DNA from: Thalassovita sp.
GTDB lineage: Bacteria; Pseudomonadota; Alphaproteobacteria; Rhodobacterales; Rhodobacteraceae
DNA length: 64,000 nt
Assembly: GCA_017792425.1 (NCBI GenBank)
Contig: CP051233.1
Span: 151,457 to 215,456 of the forward strand
Reading direction: 5' to 3'
Positions 16,045 through 27,500 of the stretch are shown here, one piece after another. The notes beneath the pieces are model-generated. The model ran no database searches. It saw only the letters and a list, made by a program, of their open reading frames with translations, and had not been told where the DNA came from. Position 1 is the first letter of the stretch. Each line of letters opens with the position of its first letter. The position numbers and the translations under genes were made by a program.

Positions 16045-19000
16045 CCGCGCGTCGTCCGGCGGGCGCGCATTTCACGGCGCCGCGCCATCGCCTCGGACCG
16101 GGATTGCGCCTGTTCGCCGTTGTCCGGCGCGGCGCCCCCATCGTTCGGCGGCCCCCCGGCACCCGTCATCTCGGCGACGCGGGCGGACAGGGCCGACAGC
16201 ACTGGAAAGCGGAAAATGTCGGTGATCGACAATTTCGCCGCACCCAGTTTCTGCCGGATTTCCCGATGTGCCTGCACCGCCAGCAGCGAATGCCCCCCCA
16301 GGGCAAAGAAATTGTCCCGGCTTCCGATGGCAGAAACACCCAGCACCCGCGACCAGATGGCGGCGATGTCCTTTTCAATGGTGTTTTCCGGGGCCACGTA
16401 TTCCGCTGCTTCGGCCTGCCCACCATCTGCGGGCGCTGGCAGGGCCTTGCGGTCTACCTTCTTGTTCGGGGTCAGCGGAAAGGCGTCCATTGCCACGAAG
16501 GCCGACGGCACCATGTAATCCGGCAAGGCAGCAGACAGGGTTTCCTTCAGCTTGACCGGACAGACCTCGGCCGAGGTAGTGTAGTACCCGACCAGTCGCA
16601 CATCGCCCGGGGTGTCCTCTCTGGGCAGAACGACGGACTGGCGGATACCGGGGGTGGCGTCCATCAGCGCCTCGATCTCTCCCAGTTCGATCCGGTAGCC
16701 GCGGATTTTTACCTGGTGGTCGGCGCGACCGATGAAATCCAGCCGCCCGTCATCCCGCCAGCGCACCAGATCGCCCGTACGATAGATGCGGTTTCCGGGC
16801 AGGAACGGATCGGGCAGGAAGCGTTCTGCCGTCAGATCCTCGCGCTGCCAATAGCCACGGGTCACGCCCGCGCCGCCGATGTACAGTTCCCCCGCCGCGC
16901 CGATCGGCACCGGGTTCATCGCCGGATCCAAAACATACACCTGCGTATTGGCGATGGGCGTGCCGATATTGACCACGCTTTCACCGCTGCCCGCCGTCTG
17001 GGTCATAGACCAGATCGTGGTTTCGGTCGGCCCGTACATGTTTTCAATCCGGGCGCTGGTGGTTTCCCGCAGGTCGTTGACCAATGCGCCGGGCAGGGCC
17101 TCGCCGCCGATCATCAGCGTTTTCACGCGGCCAAGGGCGAACCGCGCCTCGTCGTTCATGGCGATCATGCGGGCCATGGACGGGGTGCATTGCAGGTGCG
17201 TCACGTCATGCCGGATGATCTGCGCCGCGATCGAGAAATCATCGGCATCCAGTTCCGCCTGCACGTTGGACTGTTCACGGACCTTCGCCAGATGGGTCAG
17301 CCCGTCCAGAACGGTCTGTTTCTCGATCCCATAGTCGATCAGGCAGGCGATCTCATCGACACCGATCCGTTTCAGCTGCTCGACCCGCGCCAGGCAATCC
17401 TCGACGGTGCCGAACAGGCCGGAATCCTCGAAATACCGCAGGAAGGCGAATTCCAGGATGGCGTCCAGTTCCTCGTTCGACAGCGTTCCCAGGTCCAGTT
17501 CGAACGGGTTGCTGACGCCTTCAGGCCGTTTGAACGCCGGGAAGACCCAGGCGAATTGCTTGATCAGCGCGGCGGCAGAGGCCAGGTAGTCCTTCATCGG
17601 GCCGCGCGCGATTTCGCGGGCCTTTTCACGGTCCTCGGCCAGGAAGGTGTGCAGCATCAGCGTCACCTTGAAATCCGCCGGATCGTGACCCGCCTCGCGC
17701 AGCGCCTCGTGGTACAGGCGGATCTTGCCTGCGACCTCGTCAATGGATTGGCCCAGCAGGTGGGTCAGAACATTGGCGCCGATCTTGCCGGCCTCTTTCC
17801 AGGTTTCGGGATTGCCGGCAGTGGTCACCCAGACCTGCAGTTTCTTGGACACCGGGCGCGGCTGGGTCACGACGGCATGGGTCTTGCCGTCCCCCAGCGG
17901 GAATTCCACCTCTTCCCCGGCCCACAGCTTGCGCAGCACCTCGATGCTGTCCAGCATGGCCTGCTTGTTGTTGGGCGGCGCATTTTCCGGGCGCAGCACA
18001 AAATCATGCGGCTGCCAGCCCGAAGCGATCCCCAGCCCCGTCCGGCCATTGGTCAGGTTGTCGATCACCGCCCATTCCTCGGCCACGCGGGCTGGATGGT
18101 GCAGCGGGGCCACGCAACTGCCCGCACGCACGGCCAGGTTCTTGGTCAGTGCCGCCACCGCGGCCCCGGTCACGGACGGGTTCGGGTAGGGTCCACCGAA
18201 TGCGTGGAAATGCCGTTCCGGCGTCCAGATCGCGACAAAGCCGTTTTCATCCGCAAACTTCGCGCCCTCGAACAGCATCTGGTACTTGTCGCGGCCGACA
18301 CCATCGTCGTTGCCCCAATAGTACAGGCTGAAATCCATCCCCTTGCCGGTGACGTTCATCGCCCCGCCAGACACCAGCGTACGGCTTTCGTCACCGCTGA
18401 CCACCAGCTTAAACCCGCGCGCCAGCGAATAGAACAGCTCCAGCACCGAAATGTCGAAGGACAGGCTGGTCACGGCCAGCCATGTGCCGCCATCATGCGG
18501 AATGCGCGCATCCATGCCGGTAAAGAAGTTCGACACGTTGCGATGTTCCACCATCACGCCCTTGGGCCGCCCGGTGGACCCCGAGGTATAGATCATGTAG
18601 GCCAGATCGCTGCCCTGCACGCCAGAGTCCACGTCATCGGTGGGGGCAGACAGCAACGCCGGGTCAGCGTCTATCGCGATCACCTGGGCGTTCCCAGCAG
18701 GCAGCTCCGCCATCAGCGATTTCTGCGCCACGATCAGCGGGCAGCCCGAATCCTCGATATACAGCGCGATACGGTCCGCCGGAAAACCGGGGTCCAGCGG
18801 CACATAGGCCCCCCCCGCCTTCAGGATCCCCAGCGCCCCGATCAGCAGATGGGTGGATCGCTGGGTGTGCAGCCCGATCAGCGTACCCGGTTTCACCCCC
18901 CGCTGCCGCAGCACATGCGCCAACTGGTTTGCCCGCACATTCAGTTCGGCATAGGTCAGCTCTTCGCCCTCGAACACCAGTGCGACGGCATCCGGGGTTT

Positions 19001-20558
19001 TCGCCACCTGCCGCTCGAACATCCGGTGAATGCACAGATCGGGGTCATAGACCGCCTGCGAGGCGTTCCAATCGGCCAGGACCAGTTGCCGTTCGGCGTC
19101 CGGCAGGATGTCCAGATCCGCCACGGTGCCAGTGACACCTTTGGCCAATTTCGCCAGCCGCGCCGCCATCCGCTGCAGGGCCTCCTCCGATACACGGCCA
19201 GCGTCAGCATACAGGTGTGCCTGACCATCCCCCACGAACAAGGTGATCACGGAACCGGCTGCCAGCCCCGGCACCAATGACAAAGCGACATCCGGAAAGG
19301 CAGTATCGGACAGGTCCGGGCGGCGGGCCAGCGCGTCAGCAGGGAAGCCCCCCCGCGCCTGCGCCGTGGCGATCTGCGACTGTACCGAAGCGGACTGTTC
19401 CCCGGCATCGTCATTCAGCACCACCCGGATCGGCGCCCAGCCGGTGACATGGGCGGAATCCCCGTGCAGCACCAGCGCGACATCGGTGGTGTCCGTGCCT
19501 GCCAGTCGCGCCGCAATCAAGGCCATGGACGGGAACAGGCTCGCCGACACCGGCAACGCCAGGTCCAGTGCGCCGGATTGATGCGTCCCGGTATAGGCCA
19601 GCCGCGCGGGGGTATAGCTGTCCAACACCTTGCGATAGGCCAGTTCCGCGTCCACGGCGGGTTTCATCAAATCGGTCAGCGCGGGATCGGGACGATCCAG
19701 AACCTCGCCCGCCTTGGGCTTGGACGCGCCATGCAGCAAGGTCAACCCGGTCAGGCGGACCGCACCATCGGTGGTGGCGACGGTCAGCATGTCCGGCGTC
19801 GTTTCCAGCACCGTTCCGGGTGCGCCGCTGCCCTCGGCCTCTTCGGCCTTGCGGACCAGCACCACACGGTCCCCGATCTGCACCTTCGGCGCGAACAGCG
19901 GGTTGCGGAAGGTGTCATGATCCAGCGCCCGGACAAGGCGCATCAGGTCAGCTGTGGGCCGGGTGAAATCCAGCACCGCCGCCGCGTCTGGCCGTTTCTT
20001 CAGCCCGAAATAGCTGCGCTGTGACAGATCCTGCGGCGTCCGCGCCGGTGCGCCGGTGGCCAGTTGATCCACCAGCGCCGGGAAAGTGTCTATCGCCGCT
20101 TCATAGCAACGGGTGTTCAGGGTCAGCGCGGTATCCTCGGCGCTGATCGGGAAGGTCGCCTGCGCCAGGATATCGCCTTCGTCGATTCCGCCTTCGATCA
20201 GGTGCCAGGTGATGCCATGCGCCGGTTCGCCGTTGATCTGCGCCCAGACCGGCGCATTCAGCCCGGCATAGCGCGGCAGCGGACCGTCGTGAAAATTGAC
20301 GGCCCCCTGCGCCGCCCCGTCCAGCAGGCCCGGCGGGATGATGTCCAGGTTGGCGATGGACAGCAGCCAGTCATAGCCCAGCCCAGCCGGCACCCCGTCC
20401 AGCGCGTGCACCGCCAGCCCCTTGCCCTGCGCCCAACCGGCGACCGCCGGGTTCCGCGTGACCACCGCCGTGATGCCGTGCCCCTTGGACAGCAGCACCT
20501 CGCCGCATTGGATGACAAGCGATTCATTCCCGATCAGGAGGCTGGAAAAGGCGGACAT
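16041..20558 (-). CDS. NRPS: formyltransferase - degenerate C - adenylation with inserted luciferase-like monooxygenase - PCP
   Basis: A 1505-residue one-module synthetase. Residues 1-290 resemble methionyl-tRNA formyltransferase with N88, H90 and D126 (VNFHDGPLPRY, GIDEGDIL). Residues about 300-500 look like the end of a condensation domain but lack HHxxxDG. The adenylation domain starts near 510 (YMIYTSGSTGRPKG, FDISVLELF). It is interrupted at about 738-1095 by an FMN-dependent luciferase-like monooxygenase (MupA/Atu3671-like), then resumes (NMYGPTETT, YRTGDLVRW). The PCP carries S1424 in LGGHSL. Pocket residues read D702, I703, L706, Q1123, M1149, G1151, M1174, I1182, W1183 and K1367, close to the glycine signature as I recall it (DILQLGLIWK). 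There is no thioesterase, so the chain should pass to the PKS. Confidence 0.9.
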   Translation of the reverse strand: MSAFSSLLIGNESLVIQCGEVLLSKGHGITAVVTRNPAVAGWAQGKGLAVHALDGVPAGLGYDWLLSIANLDIIPPGLLDGAAQGAVNFHDGPLPRYAGLNAPVWAQINGEPAHGITWHLIEGGIDEGDILAQATFPISAEDTALTLNTRCYEAAIDTFPALVDQLATGAPARTPQDLSQRSYFGLKKRPDAAAVLDFTRPTADLMRLVRALDHDTFRNPLFAPKVQIGDRVVLVRKAEEAEGSGAPGTVLETTPDMLTVATTDGAVRLTGLTLLHGASKPKAGEVLDRPDPALTDLMKPAVDAELAYRKVLDSYTPARLAYTGTHQSGALDLALPVSASLFPSMALIAARLAGTDTTDVALVLHGDSAHVTGWAPIRVVLNDDAGEQSASVQSQIATAQARGGFPADALARRPDLSDTAFPDVALSLVPGLAAGSVITLFVGDGQAHLYADAGRVSEEALQRMAARLAKLAKGVTGTVADLDILPDAERQLVLADWNASQAVYDPDLCIHRMFERQVAKTPDAVALVFEGEELTYAELNVRANQLAHVLRQRGVKPGTLIGLHTQRSTHLLIGALGILKAGGAYVPLDPGFPADRIALYIEDSGCPLIVAQKSLMAELPAGNAQVIAIDADPALLSAPTDDVDSGVQGSDLAYMIYTSGSTGRPKGVMVEHRNVSNFFTGMDARIPHDGGTWLAVTSLSFDISVLELFYSLARGFKLVVSGDESRTLVSGGAMNVTGKGMDFSLYYWGNDDGVGRDKYQMLFEGAKFADENGFVAIWTPERHFHAFGGPYPNPSVTGAAVAALTKNLAVRAGSCVAPLHHPARVAEEWAVIDNLTNGRTGLGIASGWQPHDFVLRPENAPPNNKQAMLDSIEVLRKLWAGEEVEFPLGDGKTHAVVTQPRPVSKKLQVWVTTAGNPETWKEAGKIGANVLTHLLGQSIDEVAGKIRLYHEALREAGHDPADFKVTLMLHTFLAEDREKAREIARGPMKDYLASAAALIKQFAWVFPAFKRPEGVSNPFELDLGTLSNEELDAILEFAFLRYFEDSGLFGTVEDCLARVEQLKRIGVDEIACLIDYGIEKQTVLDGLTHLAKVREQSNVQAELDADDFSIAAQIIRHDVTHLQCTPSMARMIAMNDEARFALGRVKTLMIGGEALPGALVNDLRETTSARIENMYGPTETTIWSMTQTAGSGESVVNIGTPIANTQVYVLDPAMNPVPIGAAGELYIGGAGVTRGYWQREDLTAERFLPDPFLPGNRIYRTGDLVRWRDDGRLDFIGRADHQVKIRGYRIELGEIEALMDATPGIRQSVVLPREDTPGDVRLVGYYTTSAEVCPVKLKETLSAALPDYMVPSAFVAMDAFPLTPNKKVDRKALPAPADGGQAEAAEYVAPENTIEKDIAAIWSRVLGVSAIGSRDNFFALGGHSLLAVQAHREIRQKLGAAKLSITDIFRFPVLSALSARVAEMTGAGGPPNDGGAAPDNGEQAQSRSEAMARRREMRARRTTRG

Positions 20559-20562
20559 GGAA

Positions 20563-21579
20563 TTACTCCGGGTTGGTCGTCCGGGCTTTGGTGCGGGCCG
20601 GTCGACGGGTAGCGCGCGCCCCGGTCAGGGCGCGCAGGGCGGATGACAAATGATGAGTGAAAAGCGAACGCAGGTAATGTTCGGGGGTATTGACCGGCTT
20701 GCCTTCCAGTCGGCGGCGCAGCCAGTACAGGAACCCGCCCGCCAGATGTACCGCCGTGGCGGCAAAGGCATAGGCGGGGCCGTGGTTCTTGACGAAATAG
20801 CGAAGACGCGAATCCAGCCAGTACCCGGGCACGCGGTCCCAGGTTTTCATTCCGGTGGACACGGACCCAATGTGCATAACGTGGCTGTCGCGAACGTAGA
20901 CAGACCGGTACCCAGCCCGCGCCGCGCGCAGGAACAGGTCCGTTTCTTCGAAATACAGGAAAAAGCTTTCGTCGAAGAGCCCGATTTCATCCAGCACATC
21001 GCGCCGCATCAGCACGCTGGCCCCTGCCATCCAGTCGGCCCGCACGTCTTTGTCCGGTACCGGCAAAGGCATGATGCTGCGTTTCAGCAGGCGCGAAACG
21101 GGGCCAAGCCGGATCGCACCCTCGAATTCCCCGGCGACGGACGGGAACCGGAACAGGGTCTGGTGCGGATCACCGTCTTGGCCGTGAATATAGCTGCCCG
21201 CCGCCCACAGCGCCGGGTCGTGTTGCAGGGCATTCATCAACAGCCGGATCGCGTCAGGCGCGGGAAAGGCATCAGAGTTCAGGATATAGACGTAATCCGG
21301 CTTTCTACCATCGCTCAACCCCGTGCGGATGCCGAAATTATTGCCTGCGCCAAATCCGCCGTTATGGCCCGATTGCACCACCTGCACCCGGTCCCAGCCC
21401 TGCGCGGTGACGTGGTCGCTGATCTTGTCAAACGACCCGTCACCGGAATCGTTGTCGACCACCACGATTTCCCCGGCGATCCCGTCCATGGCCGCCAATG
21501 CGTGTTCCACCGCGCGCAGGGTCATGTCCGGCGTGCGCCAGTTCAGGACAACGGTCAGCAGGACAGGCGCGTCGGTCAT
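20563..21579 (-). CDS. GT2-family glycosyltransferase (rhamnosyltransferase-like) inside the PKS/NRPS operon
   Basis: A 338-residue GT-A enzyme of the rhamnosyltransferase-like GT2 group. It opens with LLTVVLNWRTPDMTLRAVEH, then VVVDNDSGDGS, a DxD-type motif in the YILNSDAFP strand, and an acidic loop FLYFEETDLFLRA typical of this group. The C-terminal segment has a hydrophobic stretch (AFAATAVHLAGGFLYWL). Its ATG overlaps the PKS stop as ATGA and its stop is 4 bases from the NRPS start, so it is translated with the assembly line. This suggests it glycosylates the PKS/NRPS product or an intermediate; that role is inference. Confidence 0.87.
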   Translation of the reverse strand: MTDAPVLLTVVLNWRTPDMTLRAVEHALAAMDGIAGEIVVVDNDSGDGSFDKISDHVTAQGWDRVQVVQSGHNGGFGAGNNFGIRTGLSDGRKPDYVYILNSDAFPAPDAIRLLMNALQHDPALWAAGSYIHGQDGDPHQTLFRFPSVAGEFEGAIRLGPVSRLLKRSIMPLPVPDKDVRADWMAGASVLMRRDVLDEIGLFDESFFLYFEETDLFLRAARAGYRSVYVRDSHVMHIGSVSTGMKTWDRVPGYWLDSRLRYFVKNHGPAYAFAATAVHLAGGFLYWLRRRLEGKPVNTPEHYLRSLFTHHLSSALRALTGARATRRPARTKARTTNPE

Positions 21580-24500
21580 TCGGCAGCCTCCCTCATGTCC
21601 GGCGGAGTTTCAGCCCGGTCGATGCAGGCGCGAATCCGGGCCGCCAACACGCGGACGTTCGGTTCCAGCACCATGGAATCGTGGTCTCCCGGCACCTCGT
21701 ATACCTCGATCCGCGGGGCATGCTGGGTCCAATCGTTGTCTGCCAGCACATAGGCGCGTTCATCGTTCACCCAGCGGCTCGGCGCGACCTCCCACTTGCC
21801 CACCAGCGGCGGGCGGAACAGGGCCAGCGGACCATCCCACGGGCGCACCTGGTATTTTGCGACGCTGGCCAGGAACGCCGCTTCGATCCGTTCATTATGG
21901 AAACTGTGGCTGGCCTGCTGCGCCTCGGCCTGTCCGCGCCGCTTGGCGATTTCCCAGCGGATACGGTTCATCGCCCAGCGGGCCACATAGGCTGGGCCGC
22001 CCGCCTTCAGTTCCTGTTTCTGGATGGCCATCCGGTCCTGTCGCGTCAGCGGACGGCGCACCGGCAGCGGCGTATCCAGCATCACCAGCAGCGACACCTC
22101 TTCGCCCGCCGCCTTCAGTTGCTGCGCGATTTCATAGGCGGTGATCCCCCCGCCGGAAAACCCGCCCACCATGTACGGCCCCTTGGGCTGCACCTGCCGC
22201 ATTTCCGCAATATAGTCGCTGGCCGCCCGCACCAGGTCGTCATGCGGCGCGTCCTCGCCATACAGCCCACGTGCCTGCAGGCCATAGAACGGCCGGTCAT
22301 GCCCCAGCAGGTGCGCCAGGTGGCGCAGGTTCAGCACATTGCCGAACATGCCCGCTACCAGGAAGAACGGCGTTTTCGGTCCACCTTCGCCCGCGTGCAT
22401 CGGCACGATATGGGTGAACCGGCGCGCCTGTTTCTTTTGCTTCGGAGCGTCCGGGGTATCCGGCGTATCCTCTGCCGCGCCCCCGGCCTCGGCGATCAGC
22501 GCCGCACATTTGCGGATCGTCGGCGCTTCGAACAGGACAGAGATCGGAAAATCCACGCCAAACGCCTTCTTCACCTTGGCGAACAGCCGCACCGCCACCA
22601 GCGAATGCCCGCCCAGGTCAAAGAAACTGTCCTCGGCCCCGATCTGGCCGACGCCCAGCAACTCTTCCCAGATCTGTGCCAGCTTGGTTTCCAGCGGGCC
22701 TTCGGGCGCGATGTATTCGCTGTCCAGTTCCGGGCGCTGGAATTTCTGCTCGCTGGCCTCGGGGGTCTCTGTCACCGCGGTTTGGGCAATCAGCCCGTGC
22801 AGGTCCAGCGAGGATACCACCACCTGCGGCAACCCGGTCGCCAGAGCGCGGAAAAACGCCTGCGCGCCCTCTTCGGGCCGGATGCCCTGGGACAGGTTGT
22901 GCTGCAACCGCAGTTCCGCCGGAGACAGCGGCCGATGGACGGGTTCCGCTGTTTTCTTCTGCTCGGCAGCCCGTGCAAATTCGGCGCCGCGTTCCAGCCG
23001 CCGGATGGTGAATCCCTTGACCACGATACATACGGTACCGTCTGGTTTGGCGACGATCACGTCAAACGTCGCCGCCTGTCCCTCGGTCATATTGCCGGCG
23101 GCATTGCGGACATAGCTGACCACCTCGGCCCCCAGCGGTTCGAACACCTGGACGCTGGCATAGGTCATCGGCACCCACAGGTGGGTCGGCTGATACCCTT
23201 GGATCAACTCCATCGCCCAGCCGGTCGCCAGATCCATCAGGCCGGGATGCAGGCCGCAGCCATCCCCGGCATAGGCCTCTGCCAGACGCAGCCGGGCGGT
23301 CCCCTCGCCCTGCCCCAGCGCGGTCCGACGCAATACGTGCCAGCGCGGACCGAAATTCAAATGCGCCTCTTGCGGGCTGCGGATATGGCCCTTGTCTGCC
23401 TCCAGCACGCGCGGGCAACGTTCCTCGATCGCGGCAACATCCAGCTTGGCCGGACGCTCCAGCGGCAGCAGGGACAATTCCGCCTCTGCGTTCAGATCGA
23501 ACCCCGCACCGGGCGCGGCGCTTTCGACCCGCAGGTCATAACCCAGGTTGGACCGGGGCAGGACCACCCGTACTGCACGGCCCGCGCCATCCACTTGCAA
23601 CGGTTGCAGGAAAGTCAGGTTACGGATCTCGAACGCGCCGCTTTCCCCCTGTGCGCGCAGCGCCTCATAGGCCAGTTCCAGATATCCGGTTCCGGGCAGC
23701 AGCGCGTCCCCGGCACGGGTCCGGTGATCGTGCAGCACCCAGCGGTCCTGCACCGCGTAATCTGCGCCGAACACCCGGTTGCCCTGTTCGTCAAAGCTGG
23801 CCCAATCCAACAGCGGTGCCTTGACAGGCAGCTCTGGCGCCGGCTCGGCGGACCCGGTTCGGGCGGCCATCGCCTCGGCCGCCATGCCGACCTGTGCCCA
23901 GATGCCCCAGTCGATCGCCAGCACGCGGGTCTTGCCCCCGGCGCGCGCCTTGGCAAAGGCGTTCAGGTATTCGTTGGCGGCAACGTAATCCACCTGTCCG
24001 GCGGGCGTTGTCACGGTCGAGGACGACGAGAACAGCACCATCCAGTCCAGCGACCCGTCCGGGAACAACCCGTCCAGCACCTGCGTTCCGTGGATTTTCG
24101 GGGTGAACACGTCCTCGATCTCGGTCAGGGATTTGCCCAGGATCGGCGCGTCGCTGATCACCCCCGCCGCGTGGATCACCCCGGTGATCGGGCCAAAGGC
24201 CGCCTCGGCGGCAGCTTTCGCCACGGTCATTTCCTCGACGTTGGACACGTCGGCCTGCAGCACCAGAACCTTGCCGCCCTGCACCTCCAGCTCTCGCACT
24301 GCCATGATCCGGCGCACCACGGTCGAGGTCGGAGCGTTCTGCGCGATCACGCGGTCCCACTGATCCCGCTCCGGCAGCCCGCCACGCGACAGCAGCACGA
24401 TTTTCGCCCCGTGACGGCGGATCATTTCCCCGGCGACGGTCAGGCCGATCCCGCCGAAACCGCCGGTGATCAGGATCGTGCCGCCGGTGACAGGATCATC

Positions 24501-27500
24501 CCCAACCAGCGGTTCGGCGCGCCAAGTCTGCTCATACCGCTTGTCGCCACGCAGCGCGGCAACGGTATTGGCGGGGGTCGCCAGCATCTCCTCCAGCACC
24601 GGGCGGATATCCATACGCTTACGTCTGGTTTCTACGTCCAGCACGGCGCAGGTGATCCCCGGAAATTCGCGCGGGATCACGCGGGCTGGGCCCATGACGG
24701 TGGATTTCTCGGGGTAGGGCAACGCTTCGTCCCGGACCTGCGCCGCGCCCGAGGTGAACACGGACAGATGCACCTGCTCCACGCCCTCGTCGGCCAGTGC
24801 CTGCACCAGGAACATCAGGCTATAGAAACCCTGTTCCACATTGCGGTGGAAAAAGCTGCTGCCCGGACGGAAGGTTTCGCGCTCTGTCACCAGCCAGAAA
24901 TGCGCGATCCGGTCGGGCAACGCGCCCTCTGCCGCCAGCACCTGCAGAAGTTGATCACACCCTTCACGCCCGCGCTCCGGCGACAGGACGAACGCATCTG
25001 CGCCCAGTTTGCCGAACCCATCGCCCGTGCGCACGGTCACCACCCGGTGTCCACCCTTGCGCAAACGGTCCACCGCCTGATCGGCCAGCCCAGTGTCATC
25101 CGCGAACACCAGCCATGTCAGCGGGTCGCCAAGTTCCGTCTCCACGTCCAGATCCAGATCGGCGAAGCGCGCCTTCCAGAATGGCCGATAGCCCCAGCCT
25201 TCGGGGGTGTCCGACCGCATCAGGAAACCTTCGTCCTCGGCCCGCGCCTTGCCCGGTTCGATGAAATAGTCGGACCGCTGGAACGCATAGGTCGGCAGCG
25301 GCACGCGGTTACGACGCGCCTCGCCCCAGATTTGCTGCCAATCAAAATCCACGCCCGTGGCCCAGACCCGGCCCAGCATCGCCATGAAATACTGGTCATC
25401 GTAAACGGCGTCGTCCTGGTGGCGCAGCGTGCTGATCACCTGGTTGGCCTGCACGTTCGGGTGCTGCCCGGTCAGCGAGGCCAGCGCCTTGCCCGGCCCG
25501 ACCTCGATATAGACCCGCTCAGGCACCTCGCTCAACGTGGTGATGCAATCGGCGAAATGCACGGTATTGCGCAGGTGCTGAACCCAGTAATCGGGGCTCG
25601 TGGCCTGTTCATCCGTTATATACGCACCCGTACGGTTTGACACGAACGGGATTTGCGGCTTGTTCAACTTGATCGACCGCAGGTAATCCCCGAATGCGCC
25701 CAGTATCGGTTCCAGCATCGCGGAATGCGCCGCGATGTCGATCGGGATGCGCTGCGCCTGGATGTCCATCGCGGCCAGCTTTTCGGCCAGATCGTCCAGC
25801 GCGTCCTGCGGTCCGCTCGCCACCGCCAGCCCCGGCGCGTTCACCGCCGCCAGGTCCAACCGGTCGCCCAGCAGCGATTTCAGTTCCTCGGCGTCCATCG
25901 GAACGCTCAACATCCCACCCGCCGGAACCGTATCAAACAGCGACCCACGCAGATGCACCAGCCCGATGCAATCCTCAAAGCTCATCACCCCGGCCAGACA
26001 GGCAGCGGTGTTTTCCCCCATCGAGTGCCCGACCAGCGCGGCGGGCGTCACACCCCAGCTGATCCACAGCTGCGCCAACGCGTATTCGGTGATCATGATC
26101 AGCGGCAGTTGCACCGAGGGTTTTTTCAACGTCGCGTTCGCCGCATCCTCGGCCCCGCCCTCGGGCAGCCACAGCGCGCGGATGTCATAGTCGATCTTGG
26201 CCTGCAGTACCTCCAGCCCGCGATCCATCCATTCGGCGAACACCGGTTCGGTTTCATACAGGTCGCGCGCCATGCCCGCGTACTGCGCCCCGCCACCGGG
26301 GAACATGAACACCACGTCCGGGGCATCGCCCACCACTTGATGACTGAACACGCGGCGGGGGTCAGCCGCCTCCAGCAGTTCGGCCGCCTGCTCGTACGTT
26401 TCGGCCACGACCACCATCCGCCGGTCAAAGGCGTGGCGGCCTTCCTTCAACGTCCAGGCCACATCGGCCAACGGCGTTTCAGGATGCGCGCGCAGGTGGG
26501 CGGCCAGCTTGGCGGCATTGCCCTCCAGCGCCTTTTTCGACTTGGCTGACAGTACCAGCAACTGGAACGGAAAATCCGACGGGTCAGAATCCGCACGTTC
26601 CGGCGCTTCTTCTATCACCGCGTGGGCGTTGGTGCCGCCCACGCCCAGCGAATTCACTCCGGCCCGGCGTGGCCCCTTGTGGCTGGTCCAGTCCGTCAGA
26701 ACATCGTTCACCCGGAACGGAGAGCCGTCGAAATCAATCGCCGGGTTGGGCTTTTCGAACCCCAGCGACGGCGGGATCTGCCTGTGCGTCAGCGCAAGGC
26801 TGGCCTTGATCAGGCTGGCCACCCCTGCCGCCGTGTCCAGATGCCCGATGTTGGTCTTGACTGATCCGATACGGCAGAACCCGACATCATCCGTGGTTTC
26901 ACGGAATGCACTGGTCAGGGCGGCCACTTCTATCGGGTCGCCCAGATAGGTGCCGGTGCCGTGACACTCGATATAGTCGATCGTATCGGCGCTGACATCC
27001 GCAAGCGCGTGCGCATCGGCCACCGCTGCCGCCTGCCCCTCGACGCTTGGCGCCAAGTAGCCCGCCTTGTCCGCCCCATCGTTGTTCACGGCGGTCCCTT
27101 TGATCACCGCCCAGATGTGATCTCCGTCGCGCACCGCATCCGCCATCCGGCGCAGCACCACGACACCCGCACCGCTGCCGAACACCGTGCCCTGCGCGCG
27201 GTGATCGAAAGCATGGCAATGCCCGTCGGGCGACAGGATCTCGCCCTCTTTGAACAGGTAACCGCGGGCGTGCGGCAATTCGATGGTCACCCCACCCGCC
27301 AGCGCCATGTCACATTCACCGTTCAACAGCGACTGACACGCATAATGCGTGGCCACCAGCGATGTGGAACAGGCCGTCTGGATGCTCAGCGAGGGGCCTT
27401 TCAGGTCCAGGATATGGCTCAGCCGGGTGGCCATGAAATCCTTGTCGTTGCCGGTATGACGCAGCAGGAACATGCCCACGTTCTGCACAAGGTCCGGGTT

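Noticed and set aside
16104..19280. A 1058-codon open frame on the plus strand opposite the NRPS
   Set aside because: It is rich in His, Arg, Gln and Pro with no domain, lies exactly over the well-supported NRPS, and is expected from high-GC codon bias.
21498..25640. A 1380-codon plus-strand frame opposite the PKS
   Set aside because: Same antisense artefact; composition is Arg/His/Gln-rich and no family motif is visible, whereas the minus-strand PKS has every catalytic motif.
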